This document shows positions 27,945 to 37,229 of a stretch of 64,000 bases of DNA, in pieces. Made by a program: the position numbers and the translations under genes. The DNA lies in contig JADKAW010000050.1 in the NCBI GenBank assembly GCA_016719055.1, forward strand, positions 42,670 through 106,669. The letters are read 5' to 3'. Within the stretch, counting starts at the first letter, position 1, and every line of letters starts with the position of its first letter. Source of the DNA: Candidatus Rhodoferax mariagerensis. Lineage in GTDB: Bacteria > Pseudomonadota > Gammaproteobacteria > Burkholderiales > Burkholderiaceae_C. The notes beneath the pieces are model-generated. The model was given only the letters and a program-made list of their open reading frames with translations. It was not told where the DNA came from and did no database searches.

Positions 27945-29255
27945 TTAAACCGTTTTTTGAGGCACCAATGGCAGTTCAATGACAAAACAGGCACCGCCGC
28001 CATCCCGGTTTTCGCAAAAAACCCGACCACCATGGCGCAAAGCGATGGCTTTTACCAATGCCAGACCCAAACCGACACCGCCATCGCGCTCGGTGGCCCC
28101 CGGCAGGCGGTAAAACGGCTCAAAAATGCGTTCTCTCAGGTCCGCCGGAACGCCGGGGCCACGGTCCGCCACACGGATTTCGACCTGCGAGCCCTGCGGG
28201 CACAGGCTCAGCGTGATGTCGCCGGCACCGTGGCGCCGCGCATTCTCCAGCAGGTTGCGCACTGCCCGGCGCAGCAATTTGGCCACACCCTGGACGGCCA
28301 GCTCGGTGCTCATCGGGTCGTCTGGGGCGGCACCCGGGGCCGGTTGCAGGACCAGTTCGGCATCAACACGGGCGCATTCTTCAGCGGCCAGCCCGATCAG
28401 GTCCACCGATTCGACCGTGCCCATGTCGGCCTCGCGCGCGTCGAGCCGGCTGGCCAGCAAGATTTCTTCAATCAGTTGGTCAAGTTCGTTGATGTTGCGC
28501 GCAATTTCGCTTTTGAATGCTGGCGAAGCTGCTGGGCCAAGCAGCTCCAGCCCCATGCGGATGCGCGCCAGCGGCGAGCGCAACTCGTGCGACGCGTTGG
28601 CCAGCAAGGACTTTTGCGATGCCAGCAACACCTCATGGGATTGCACCAGGGTCTGTACCCGCTCAGCAGCGCCGTTGAAGCGCTTGGCCAAAAAGGCCAC
28701 TTCATCCTGACCAGTGTCGGGCACCCGGACCGACAAGTTGCCTTCACCCCACTGCTGCACCCCGTCTTGCAGACGCTCAAGCCGGCGTGTCAGCGTGCGC
28801 ACAATCGGGTAGGTGGCCAGCGCCACAGCCAGACCCACCCACACCAACATCCAGACAAAACCAAACGGTGGGCGGCTCCAGATCGAGGGCGGCGCGCGCA
28901 TCAGGCGCATGCGCATGGTCTGGCCATCGTGCATGCGCACCATGAACTCCGGGCCACCCGGGCGGTCCGGCTCGGGCTGCATATCTGACGCCGCACCGGG
29001 CTGTGAGGCCTCGCGATGGGGTGCGCGCCGACGTTGACCGGGTGACATCGCGCTCCGGTCAGGTCGCTCATCCATGTCGCCAGGCATCAGTCGTGGCCGT
29101 CCGCGGCCAATCTCTTGCCCCGCCTCGTTACGCAGCACCACATCACGCAGGGGCGGCTCGGCTGCCAGGTGCCAGATCCAGCCCACCAGCAAAATCAGCA
29201 CCGCCACCGTCAGCACCACAGCCAGCCAGATGCGGACATAGAGTTTGTTGAGCAT
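27945..29255 (-). CDS. Membrane sensor histidine kinase of an OmpR-type two-component system
   Basis: A 436-residue protein with a first membrane segment at about 8-30, a periplasmic region of about 105 residues, and a second segment near 135-155. HAMP, HisKA (H-box ASHELRSPLARIRMG), then HATPase_c (N-box NLLENARRHG, G-boxes DRGPGVP and GVGLGLALV) follow. The periplasmic part is rich in Met, Asp, Arg and His (MPGDMDERPD, FMVRMHDGQTMRMRLMR), suggesting metal or peptide sensing. Its overall layout recalls RstB/CpxA. It follows the regulator gene by 22 bases. Confidence 0.88.
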   Translation of the reverse strand: MLNKLYVRIWLAVVLTVAVLILLVGWIWHLAAEPPLRDVVLRNEAGQEIGRGRPRLMPGDMDERPDRSAMSPGQRRRAPHREASQPGAASDMQPEPDRPGGPEFMVRMHDGQTMRMRLMRAPPSIWSRPPFGFVWMLVWVGLAVALATYPIVRTLTRRLERLQDGVQQWGEGNLSVRVPDTGQDEVAFLAKRFNGAAERVQTLVQSHEVLLASQKSLLANASHELRSPLARIRMGLELLGPAASPAFKSEIARNINELDQLIEEILLASRLDAREADMGTVESVDLIGLAAEECARVDAELVLQPAPGAAPDDPMSTELAVQGVAKLLRRAVRNLLENARRHGAGDITLSLCPQGSQVEIRVADRGPGVPADLRERIFEPFYRLPGATERDGGVGLGLALVKAIALRHGGRVFCENRDGGGACFVIELPLVPQKTV

Positions 29256-29277
29256 GGCGCGACCCCAGTGTCAGGGC

Positions 29278-29982
29278 TCAATCTTGCTGGCGCGCAAACA
29301 CATAACCCACGCCGCGCACCGTCAGGATGCGTTTGGGGGTTTTGGCATCCATTTCGATGGCGGCGCGGATGCGGCCCATGTGCACGTCGATCGAGCGATC
29401 AAAGGCGTCCAGCTCGCGCCCGCGCACCGCTTCCATGATCTGGTCACGCGTGAGCACGCGCCCGGCGCGCTCGGCCAGCGCCACCAGCAGGTCAAACTGG
29501 TAAGAGGTCAGCTCACAGGCCTGACCGGCCACCGATACCAGGCGTGCGTCACGGTCAATCTCCAGTGTGCCAAAGCGCAGCCTTTTGCTGGCCACAGGCG
29601 CGCCCTCGCCATGCCGGCGCAGTACGGCGCGAATGCGGGCCAGCAGTTCACGTGGCTCAAAGGGTTTGGGCAAGTAGTCGTCAGCGCCCATTTCCAGGCC
29701 AATGATGCGGTCCATCGGGTCGCCCTTGGCGGTCAGCATCAGGATGGGGGTGGCTGCCAGTGCACCCGGCAGGGCGCGAATGCGGCGGCACACTTCCAGC
29801 CCGTCCATGTCAGGCAGCATCAGGTCCAGCACTACCAGTTGCGGTGCCAGCGATTGCAGCCGCTGCAGCCCGCTTTGTCCGTCACCAGCGTGATCTACCT
29901 GGTAGCCCGATTGACGCAGATACTCAGCTACCATGTGCGCCAGCCGTGCATCGTCCTCAATCATCAGCAAATGTTGGTTCAT
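29278..29982 (-). CDS. OmpR-family response regulator
   Basis: 234 residues: receiver (LMIEDD, phosphoacceptor Asp in LVVLDLMLPDMDG near residue 53, Lys in PKPFEP) and a C-terminal winged helix (about 130-230; ELTSYQFDLLVALAERAG, RSIDVHMGRIRAAIE, RGVGYVFA). The partner kinase gene follows directly. RstA/CpxR-like DNA binding is expected; the regulon is unknown. Confidence 0.9.
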   Translation of the reverse strand: MNQHLLMIEDDARLAHMVAEYLRQSGYQVDHAGDGQSGLQRLQSLAPQLVVLDLMLPDMDGLEVCRRIRALPGALAATPILMLTAKGDPMDRIIGLEMGADDYLPKPFEPRELLARIRAVLRRHGEGAPVASKRLRFGTLEIDRDARLVSVAGQACELTSYQFDLLVALAERAGRVLTRDQIMEAVRGRELDAFDRSIDVHMGRIRAAIEMDAKTPKRILTVRGVGYVFARQQD

Positions 29983-30050
29983 GATCTGAGTCTAGTGGCA
30001 CGCCACATCCGGCGCTTGAAGCTCGCGTAAAGTTAGGTAAAAGCCAGAAT

Positions 30051-30097
30051 ACTATAATTTAGATAGCTTGCTGTGCTTATCTAATGTGGGCTAGAGG
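30051..30097 (+). repeat. Dispersed AGCTAT/GGGCTAGAGG repeat, copy at the 3' end of ampG
   Basis: ACTATAATTT, AGATAGCT, GTGCTTATCTAAT and GGGCTAGAGG occur in order. The left side matches the copies at 35929 and 18661. The stop codon and last few codons of the minus-strand ampG gene lie inside it, so the insertion defined the present C-terminus. Confidence 0.6.
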
Positions 30098-31415
30098 ACG
30101 ATTTGATGCCTGAAGCCAGCCAGACCAGCAACAGCACCGGAACGCCTAGCAAGGCAGTGGCAGCAAAAAAATTCTGGTAACCAAACAGGTCCACATAACG
30201 GCCCGAGTAACCCGCCAGAAACTTGGGCAGCAACAGCATCATGGAGCTGAACAGCGCATACTGCGTGGCCGAGTAGTTGACGTTGGTCAGGCTTGACAGG
30301 TAGGCAATAAACGCCGCCGAGGCAATGCCGCCGGCCAGGTTGTCGGCCGAGATCACAAAAATCAGGCCGGTCAGGTCGTGGCCGCGGCTGCTCAGGGCCG
30401 CAAACAGCAGGTTGCTGGCGGCACTCAGCACCGCGCCCAGCATCAGCACCCGCATCACCCCCAGGCGCATGGCCAGTGCACCACCGACAAAAGCACCGGC
30501 CAAGGTCATGATGACGCCGTAAATCTTGGTCACGGCGGCTACCTCGTCTTTGCTGTAACCCATGTCGACATAAAACGGATTGGCCATGATGCCCATCACC
30601 ACGTCGCTGATGCGGTAGGTGCCAATCAGGGCCAGCACCAGCAGCGCCTGCCAGCCATAACGCTGCAAAAAATCGGCAAAGGGCGCAATCAGCGTGCCGT
30701 GCAGCCAGTCCAGCGCGTTTTTGGCCGGTGGCATGGGGCGCTGCAGCGGCTCGGGCGACAACAGCACGGTGACCACCCCGAGCAACATGCTGGCTGCCAT
30801 GACCAGGTAGGCGGTGTGCCAGGCCCCGTGCTGGTAGCCGGCCTGCGCCCCTTGAGCGCGCGCCGCAATCCACAGCACGCCGGCACCGGCCCAGATCATG
30901 GCCAGCCGGTAGCCGGTCTGGTACGACGCGGCCAGCGCTGCCTGGCGGTCGATGTTGGCAGACTCAATGCGAAAAGCATCCAACGCAATGTCTTGTGTCG
31001 CCGACCCAAACGCCACCGCCAGCGCCCCCCACACCACCGGCGCCAGTGCCACCTGCGGGTCGTTGAATGACATCGCCACCAGGCCCAGCAGAATAGCCAG
31101 CTGCGACAACAGCAGCCAGCTGCGCCGGCGCCCCAGTCGGCGCGTCAACAGAGGTATTGGCAGGCGGTCCACCAGCGGGGCCCACAGCCATTTAAAGGCA
31201 TAGGCCAAGCCGACCCAGCTCAGGTAACCAATGGTGGTGCGGTCAATGCCGGCCTCGCGCAGCCAGAAACTCAGCGTGCCCAGCACCAGCAGCAGCGGCA
31301 GGCCGGCCGAAAATCCCAGCAGTAGCATGCGCAGCGATGGCGGCTCCAGATAGACCTTCAGGGTAGCCAGCCAGCTGGGGGCGGCGGAAACGGCTGGTGT
31401 TGGATCGGGGGTCAT
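30081..31415 (-). CDS. ampG: AmpG-type muropeptide MFS permease
   Basis: A 444-residue protein with about 12-14 hydrophobic segments. The N-terminal pattern LLLGFSAGLPLLLVLGTLSFWLREAGIDRTTIGY and the following KWLWAPLVDR and ATQDIALDAFRIE are characteristic of AmpG, which imports GlcNAc-anhydro-muropeptides for cell-wall recycling. The last residues (SSSPH) are encoded by a dispersed repeat, so the tail has been altered without touching the membrane core. Confidence 0.88.
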   Translation of the reverse strand: MTPDPTPAVSAAPSWLATLKVYLEPPSLRMLLLGFSAGLPLLLVLGTLSFWLREAGIDRTTIGYLSWVGLAYAFKWLWAPLVDRLPIPLLTRRLGRRRSWLLLSQLAILLGLVAMSFNDPQVALAPVVWGALAVAFGSATQDIALDAFRIESANIDRQAALAASYQTGYRLAMIWAGAGVLWIAARAQGAQAGYQHGAWHTAYLVMAASMLLGVVTVLLSPEPLQRPMPPAKNALDWLHGTLIAPFADFLQRYGWQALLVLALIGTYRISDVVMGIMANPFYVDMGYSKDEVAAVTKIYGVIMTLAGAFVGGALAMRLGVMRVLMLGAVLSAASNLLFAALSSRGHDLTGLIFVISADNLAGGIASAAFIAYLSSLTNVNYSATQYALFSSMMLLLPKFLAGYSGRYVDLFGYQNFFAATALLGVPVLLLVWLASGIKSSSSPH

Positions 31416-31562
31416 GAAATAACTGGCGTGGGCAGGCTTGGGCAGTGCGATCTGGCAGGCAGGGGTAGAAACGGATTTGAAAAGGTCTTGAAAGCGGCGA
31501 ACCGAGACACCCGGGGTTACGCAAAGCCTAGTTTAGCGGCGCAACGGCAGGCTGCCAGGCAC

Positions 31563-32789
31563 TCAGGCCACCGCGTGTTGGGCCAGCAGACCCGCAATGG
31601 CTGCGTCGTCCAGGCCCAGACCTGCCAGCAGCTCGCGGGTGTGGGCACCCAGGGTGGGAGGGTTCAGCCGCACGCCCAGGCGCTGCCCGTCCATGGTGAA
31701 CGGAAGCAGCGCAGCCCGGGCGGTTTGGCCAGCGCGCTCGCCGTCTGGCAAGGTGATATCAGCCAGTCCGCCAGTGGCTAGCAGGTGCTCGTCATCAAAC
31801 AGTTCTTCAGGCCTGCGAATCGGGGCAAAAGGCAGATCATGGGCCAGCAAAATGGCGGTCAACTCGGCGGCGCTGCGGTGAGCCAGACGTTCGCGCAGGG
31901 CGGGTATCAGCGTGGTGCGGCTGCGTACCCGGTCGTTGTTGTTGGCATAACGCGGGTCGGCTTTCAGGTCAGCCAGCCCGAGCACGTCGCAAAAGGTGGC
32001 CCACTGCGCATCACTGACCGCCGACAAAAAAATCTGTTCACCGTCTTTCACCGTGAACACGTCGTACACCGCCCAGGGCGAAATGCGCGCCGGCATCGGT
32101 GCGGCGGCTTGGCCGGTCATGGCGTATTGCAGCATGTGCTGGCCGACCAGAAACACGTTGTTCTCGAACAGCGCGCTTTGCACCTCTTGCCCGCGCCCGG
32201 TGATACCCCGCTGAATCAAGGCCCCGAGCGCGCCAATGGCCCCAAACAGCCCTCCCATGATGTCGTTGACGCTGGTGCCTGCGCGCAGTGGGTCGCCCGG
32301 GCGCCCGGTCATGTAGGCTAGGCCGCCCATCATTTGCACCACCTCATCCAGCGCGGTGCGGTTTTCATAAGGGCCGGGCAAAAATCCCTTGTGGGTGACA
32401 TAGATCAGGCGCGGGTTGACCTGGCTCAGGGCGGTGTAGTCCAGCCCGTATTTGCCCATGGTGCCGGGCTTGAAGTTTTCCAGCACCACGTCGGCAGTGG
32501 CGGCCAGTTGGCGTGCGATGGCAGCACCTGCGGGTTGGTGCAGGTCGATGGCAATGCTTTTTTTGTTGCGGTTGAACATGGGGAAAAAGCCGGCACCGGC
32601 ACCAAGCAGGTGGCGCGTGCGGTCGCCTTCGATGGGCTCGACCTTGATCACTTCGGCACCCATGTCAGCCAGCAGCATGCCGCAGGTGGGCCCCATCACC
32701 ATGTGGGTGAATTCGACCACCCGCAGGCCGGCCAGCGGCAAGGGGTGAGCGGGGAGGGTGGCGGCGGTCGGGGCGGTGGGTGCGTTCAT
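31563..32789 (-). CDS. CaiB/BaiF (family III) CoA-transferase
   Basis: A 408-residue protein of typical length. It begins PLAGLRVVEFTHMVMGPTCGMLLADMGAEVIKVEP, a family III signature, with the catalytic Asp expected in the following NRNKKSIAIDL/DVVLENFKPG region, then GLAYMTGRPGDPLRAG. The enzymes move CoA between carboxylic acids. Candidates include succinyl-CoA:acyl transferases, but the substrate cannot be read from sequence. It is followed by ampG with a 147-base gap. Confidence 0.85.
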   Translation of the reverse strand: MNAPTAPTAATLPAHPLPLAGLRVVEFTHMVMGPTCGMLLADMGAEVIKVEPIEGDRTRHLLGAGAGFFPMFNRNKKSIAIDLHQPAGAAIARQLAATADVVLENFKPGTMGKYGLDYTALSQVNPRLIYVTHKGFLPGPYENRTALDEVVQMMGGLAYMTGRPGDPLRAGTSVNDIMGGLFGAIGALGALIQRGITGRGQEVQSALFENNVFLVGQHMLQYAMTGQAAAPMPARISPWAVYDVFTVKDGEQIFLSAVSDAQWATFCDVLGLADLKADPRYANNNDRVRSRTTLIPALRERLAHRSAAELTAILLAHDLPFAPIRRPEELFDDEHLLATGGLADITLPDGERAGQTARAALLPFTMDGQRLGVRLNPPTLGAHTRELLAGLGLDDAAIAGLLAQHAVA

Positions 32790-32899
32790 GGCAGGAGTCC
32801 GGGTTGGCTGGGGCCCATGTTACGCAAAAGCGGCGCGGGCATGGCTGCCCGATTCAAGCGATTTTTCAAGCGATGGCGCAGCATCTATAAAATCAGCGC

Positions 32900-33676
32900 A
32901 TGTCAGATCTCGTCGCACCCGCTTTTGCCCTACCCAGGGTCAGCACGCCCCGCGCTGTGTTGTTTGATGCTTACGGCACTTTGTTTGATGTCTACAGCGT
33001 GGCAGAACTGGCCGAAGCGCTGTTTCCGGGTCAGGGCCAGGTCCTGAGTGTGCTTTGGCGCGACAAACAAATCGAGTACACGCGGCTGGTGACCACCTGC
33101 AACCACGGTGCGCATTACCAGCCGTTTTCTGAGCTGACCCGTGCAGCCCTTGTTTTTGCTATAAAAAAAATAGTTGATGGCGCTTATCCGGAAAGGGCTA
33201 CAGGCCAATTCTTTGTAAATTTTGGGGCGCAAATCGAGCAATTGCTGGCCCAATACCAGCGCCTCAAGGCCTTTCCTGAAAACCTGGCCGTGCTGCAAGC
33301 CCTCAAGCGTCACGGCATTGCCACCGGCATTTTGAGCAATGGTGACTCTGCCATGTTGCACGCAGCCGTGCAGTCCGCCGGCTTGACGGGGTTGCTGGCT
33401 CATGTGGTGAGCGTGGACGCCGTGCGCCGCTTTAAAACCCATCCAGAGGCTTATGCCCTTGGCGAAAAAGCCCTTGGTTTGCCGGCACCAGAGATTTTGT
33501 TTGTCAGCTCTAACGCCTGGGACGCACTGGGTGCCACCTGGCATGGTTACACCACCCTGTGGGTCAACCGTTACCATCTACCCTTTGAAGAGCTGGGCAT
33601 CCAGCCCACGCGCACCGGCACTAGCCTGGGCGATGTGCTGGACTTTTTTCCTGACCTCTCCGTTTCGATTTCTTAA
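32900..33676 (+). CDS. Haloacid dehalogenase type II (HAD superfamily)
   Basis: 258 residues: nucleophile Asp in FDAYGTLFDV (motif I), Ser/Asn in LSNGDSAML (motif II), Lys in RRFKTHPEAY, and acidic motif SSNAWDALGA. This is the L-2-haloacid dehalogenase layout, hydrolysing 2-haloacids to 2-hydroxyacids. Residues about 87-104 (AIKKIVDGAYPERATGQ) are encoded by a copy of the dispersed repeat, an in-frame insertion in the cap region. Activity may still be normal because the motifs are intact. Confidence 0.82.
   Translation: MSDLVAPAFALPRVSTPRAVLFDAYGTLFDVYSVAELAEALFPGQGQVLSVLWRDKQIEYTRLVTTCNHGAHYQPFSELTRAALVFAIKKIVDGAYPERATGQFFVNFGAQIEQLLAQYQRLKAFPENLAVLQALKRHGIATGILSNGDSAMLHAAVQSAGLTGLLAHVVSVDAVRRFKTHPEAYALGEKALGLPAPEILFVSSNAWDALGATWHGYTTLWVNRYHLPFEELGIQPTRTGTSLGDVLDFFPDLSVSIS
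33159..33210 (+). repeat. Dispersed repeat copy embedded in frame in the haloacid dehalogenase gene
   Basis: CTATAAAAAAAATAG, GGCGCTTATCC and GAAAGGGCTACAGGCC match the family seen at 35929 and 30051. It carries no stop in the gene's frame. Confidence 0.6.
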
Positions 33677-33692
33677 CTCCCGCTGCATCATC

Positions 33693-35915
33693 ATGACCGA
33701 ACGCATCATTAAAAATCGCCTGCAGGTGGCTGCCAACCTGTGCCAGTTCATTGAAACCCAGGTCCTGCCTGGCACCGGTGTGGCGCCGGCCAAATTCTGG
33801 AAAGGCGTCGATGCCATCGTGGCGGACCTGGCCCCGAAAAACATCGCCTTGCTGGCCGAGCGTGACCGCCTGCAGACCGAGCTGGACGCCTGGCACCAGG
33901 CCAACCCCGGCCCAATTCAGGACATGGTGCTGTACCGCACCTTTCTGGAGCGCATCGGCTACCTGGTGCCGGTGCCCAAAAAGGCCCGCATCAGCACCTC
34001 AAACGTGGATGCCGAGCTGGCCAAGCAGGCTGGCCCGCAGCTGGTGGTGCCGATTCTCAACGCCCGCTACGCCCTGAATGCCGCCAACGCCCGCTGGGGC
34101 AGCCTGTATGACGCCCTCTATGGCACCGACGTGATCGCCGAAACCAAGGGTATTGAGAAGGCCGGTAAAAATGGCGGCTACAACCCCAAACGCGGTGCCA
34201 AAGTCATTGAGTACGCGCGCCACGTGCTGGACCGCTGCGCCCCGCTGCGCAAGGGCTCGCACGTGGACTCGGTGGCTTACAGCGTCAAGGGTGGCAAGCT
34301 GGCCGTCAAACTGGCCGACGGCAGCAACACCAGCCTGCTTGAGGCCAAGCAACTGGCAGGTTTCCAGGGCGACGCCAAAGCACCCTCAAGCGTGCTGTTT
34401 GAGCACAATGGCCTGCATCTGGACTTGATCATCGACCGCAGCACCGCCATCGGTGCCGCTGACCCTGCTGGTGTGTCAGACCTGGTGCTTGAGGCTGCGC
34501 TGTCCACCATTCTTGATCTGGAAGACTCGGTGGCGGCGGTCGACGCTGACGACAAGGTGCTGGCCTACAGCAACTGGCTGGGCATTTTGAAAGGCACGTT
34601 GACCGAAGAGGTGGTCAAAGGCAGCCGCAATTTCACCCGTGGCCTGAACGCCGATCGCTTCTACACCGCAGCAGACGGCAAGAAAACCGTGCGCCTGCAT
34701 GGCCGCTCATTGATGTTTGTGCGCAATGTCGGCCACCTGATGACCAACCCGGCCATTTTGTACACTGACAAACAAGGCGATGTGCGCGAGATTCCCGAGG
34801 GCATTCTGGATGCCGTGGTGACCACCACCATCGCCATGCACGACCTGGCCAAAACCAAAAAAGATGCCGTTCGCAACTCGCGCAAGGGCTCGGTCTACAT
34901 CGTCAAGCCCAAAATGCACGGCCCATTTGAGGTGGCATTTGCCAGCGAACTGTTTGGCCGCGTCGAGCAGCTGCTGGGCCTGCCTGAGAGCACTGTCAAG
35001 CTCGGCATCATGGACGAAGAGCGTCGCACCAGTGTCAACCTGAAAGCCTGCATCGAGGCCGCCAGCAGCCGGGTCGCCTTTATCAACACCGGCTTTCTGG
35101 ACCGTACTGGCGACGAGATGCACAGTGCCATGTTGGCCGGCCCGATGATCCGCAAGGGCGACATGAAGACCAGCGTCTGGATTCAGGCTTACGAGCGCAA
35201 CAATGTGCTGGTCGGCCTGGGCTGCGGCCTGCGTGGCAAAGCACAAATCGGCAAGGGCATGTGGGCCATGCCGGACTTGATGAAAGCCATGCTGGAGCAA
35301 AAGATCGCCCACCCAAAAGCCGGCGCCAACACCGCCTGGGTGCCGAGTCCGACCGGGGCCACTTTGCACGCGCTGCACTACCACCAGGTGCTGGTGGGCG
35401 ATGTGCAAAAAGAGATGGAAAAAATCAACGCCGACAAGCAACGTGATGTGTTGCTGACCGGCCTGCTGAACATTCCGGTGACTGCCACACCCAACTGGAG
35501 CGATGCCGAGAAACAGCAAGAGCTCGACAACAACGCCCAGGGCATTCTGGGCTATGTGGTGCGCTGGGTCGACCAGGGGGTGGGCTGCTCCAAGGTGCCC
35601 GACATTCACAACATCGGCCTGATGGAAGACCGCGCCACGCTGCGTATCAGCAGCCAGCACATGGCCAACTGGCTGCACCACGGCATCGTGACCGAAGCAC
35701 AAATCAAGGAAACCTTTGAGCGCATGGCGGCGGTGGTGGACGGGCAAAACGCCGGTGACCCGCTGTACCAGCCGATGGCCGGGCACTTTGATACCTCTAT
35801 GGCTTACCAGGCGGCCTGTGACCTGGTCTTCAAGGGTCTGGTACAACCCAGCGGTTACACCGAACCACTGCTGCATGCCTGGCGTCAGAAGGTCAAGGCA
35901 AAGGTTGCCAACTAA
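33693..35915 (+). CDS. glcB: Malate synthase G
   Basis: A 740-residue protein of the usual length for malate synthase G, which condenses glyoxylate and acetyl-CoA to malate in the glyoxylate bypass. Visible are the glyoxylate/Mg site regions GRSLMFVRNVGHLM, MDEERRTSVNL and NTGFLDRTGDEMH, and the C-terminal NAGDPLYQPMAGHFDTSMAY near the catalytic Asp. The ATG at 33693 begins the standard N-terminus (MTERI...VAANL). The upstream in-frame extension to 33453 overlaps the dehalogenase gene and is rejected. It begins 16 bases after the dehalogenase stop. Confidence 0.95.
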   Translation: MTERIIKNRLQVAANLCQFIETQVLPGTGVAPAKFWKGVDAIVADLAPKNIALLAERDRLQTELDAWHQANPGPIQDMVLYRTFLERIGYLVPVPKKARISTSNVDAELAKQAGPQLVVPILNARYALNAANARWGSLYDALYGTDVIAETKGIEKAGKNGGYNPKRGAKVIEYARHVLDRCAPLRKGSHVDSVAYSVKGGKLAVKLADGSNTSLLEAKQLAGFQGDAKAPSSVLFEHNGLHLDLIIDRSTAIGAADPAGVSDLVLEAALSTILDLEDSVAAVDADDKVLAYSNWLGILKGTLTEEVVKGSRNFTRGLNADRFYTAADGKKTVRLHGRSLMFVRNVGHLMTNPAILYTDKQGDVREIPEGILDAVVTTTIAMHDLAKTKKDAVRNSRKGSVYIVKPKMHGPFEVAFASELFGRVEQLLGLPESTVKLGIMDEERRTSVNLKACIEAASSRVAFINTGFLDRTGDEMHSAMLAGPMIRKGDMKTSVWIQAYERNNVLVGLGCGLRGKAQIGKGMWAMPDLMKAMLEQKIAHPKAGANTAWVPSPTGATLHALHYHQVLVGDVQKEMEKINADKQRDVLLTGLLNIPVTATPNWSDAEKQQELDNNAQGILGYVVRWVDQGVGCSKVPDIHNIGLMEDRATLRISSQHMANWLHHGIVTEAQIKETFERMAAVVDGQNAGDPLYQPMAGHFDTSMAYQAACDLVFKGLVQPSGYTEPLLHAWRQKVKAKVAN

Positions 35916-35928
35916 ATAGCGTCAATCA

Positions 35929-35975
35929 CTATTTTTTTGATAGCTTCTAGCGCTTTGATGGAAAGGGCTAGAGGA
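35929..35975 (+). repeat. Dispersed AGCTAT/GGGCTAGAGG repeat downstream of glcB
   Basis: CACTATTTTTTTGATAGCT, CTAGCGCTTTGATGG and AAAGGGCTAGAGG lie in order, directly after the glcB stop codon. This is the cleanest copy of the family in the window. Confidence 0.7.
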
Positions 35976-36060
35976 TATTTTTGTAGATAGAGTGACGCAT
36001 AGGCTGGCACCGGCTTTCGCGGGTCTCAAGTCAGCGACAACATCAGGATCGGGGTCCGTA

Positions 36061-36082
36061 TTCTTGTCTGGACTGACAAGAA
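36061..36082. promoter_or_regulatory. Perfect inverted repeat in the leader of the Rpn-type gene
   Basis: TTCTTGTC-TGGACT-GACAAGAA, 8-bp arms, about 115 bases upstream of the Rpn-type start. Possibly an operator or a hairpin. The rest of 35976-36198 holds no convincing gene. Confidence 0.35.
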
Positions 36083-36198
36083 ATCGGCCTGTAGACCTTA
36101 TGCAAAATGCGCTAGCCGCTACATTGTTCATAACAACTGCTGACCCAACATCACGACAGCCATCTGGGTATCATGCAACTATCCTGACGCTTTCCCCC

Positions 36199-37021
36199 AT
36201 GCGCCTGCTTGACCCCAAAAACGATTACGTCTTCAAGCGCCTGTTTGCCGTGGCACCCGATTTGCTGACGGCGCTGATCAACGCCGTCCGCAGCGACGAC
36301 GAGCCGCTGGAGGTGATTGAAGTGCTTAACCCGCGCATTGACCCCGAGGACCTGGCGGGCAAGTTCATTGTGCAGGGCATCCTGGCCAAAGACCGCCACG
36401 GCAGGCGCATCAATGTTGAAACGCAGGTCAAGCGTTATGACCCCTGGAGTGCGCGCAGCACCTATTACCTGGCCAGCGCACTGACTAAGCAGATGGCCAG
36501 CGGCCAGAGTTATGCCGACCTGAAACCTGTGATTGGCATCCATCTGCTGGACTTTGACCTGTTCACCGACCCAGAGCAGAGCCAACAAGCACACTGGTGC
36601 TTTGAGATGCGCTTGCCGCTGGCAGCCTGCCACCAAACTGGGCTCGGAACTAGAATTGAACATCATCGAACTCGGCAAAGCCGACCGGCTGCACAGCGCC
36701 ACTGCGCAAAGCCTGAATGCCTGGGTGGTTTTTTTTGAACACTGGAGCGAGGAGTCCGCCATGAATCAGTTGTCCTACCCGCCGGTGCAGCAAGCACTGG
36801 GCATGCTCAAAGACCTCAGTGCCGACGCTGAAACCCAGCACCGAGCCCTGGTGCGCGAACGCGCCTTGCACGATGAGCGCACACTGATCCAGGCGGCAGA
36901 GGAACGCGGGGAACAAAAGGGCCTGCAAAAGGGCCTGCAAAAAGGCCTACAAGACGCATTGGCCCGCATGGTATCCAGTGGCATTTTCGAGGCCCGGGCG
37001 CGCACCATTTTGGGGCTGTAG
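36199..37021 (+). pseudogene. Rpn-family PD-(D/E)XK nuclease/transposase-like gene, frameshifted
   Basis: From ATG 36199 the frame gives RLLDPKNDYVFKRLFA, later INVETQVKRYD (the Glu-x-Gln form of the nuclease motif) and YYLASALTKQM. This is the PDDEXK_2/Rpn family of recombination-promoting nucleases. After CFEMRLPLAA (about 36630) the frame is lost. The expected sequence KLGSELELNIIELGKADRL continues in the next frame to 37021, ending with KGLQ repeats and ARTILGL. One small indel separates the halves; restored length would be about 273 residues. Confidence 0.75.
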
Positions 37022-37229
37022 TCAGGCTTTCAGGGTAGCGATGCGGTTTGATTGACAGCTATTAAAAAGCACTGAATACCCCATCGGTCGTAGCACAACG
37101 GTTTTTCATTGTTAAGTCAAGCGCATACACTGAGCAGCTATTTGCCCACGATGTTCCGCTTGCACACCCCATAGCCAATGGTGTTTGATCGCCACTCGCC
37201 CCTTGTCCATCTCAACTGTCGCGTGACCC

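Noticed and set aside
34707..35876. 389-codon minus-strand ORF opposite malate synthase G
   Set aside because: Antisense to glcB, no motifs.
36620..36650. Programmed frameshift in the Rpn-type gene
   Set aside because: No slippery heptamer or stimulatory structure is evident at the junction, so mutation or sequencing error is simpler.
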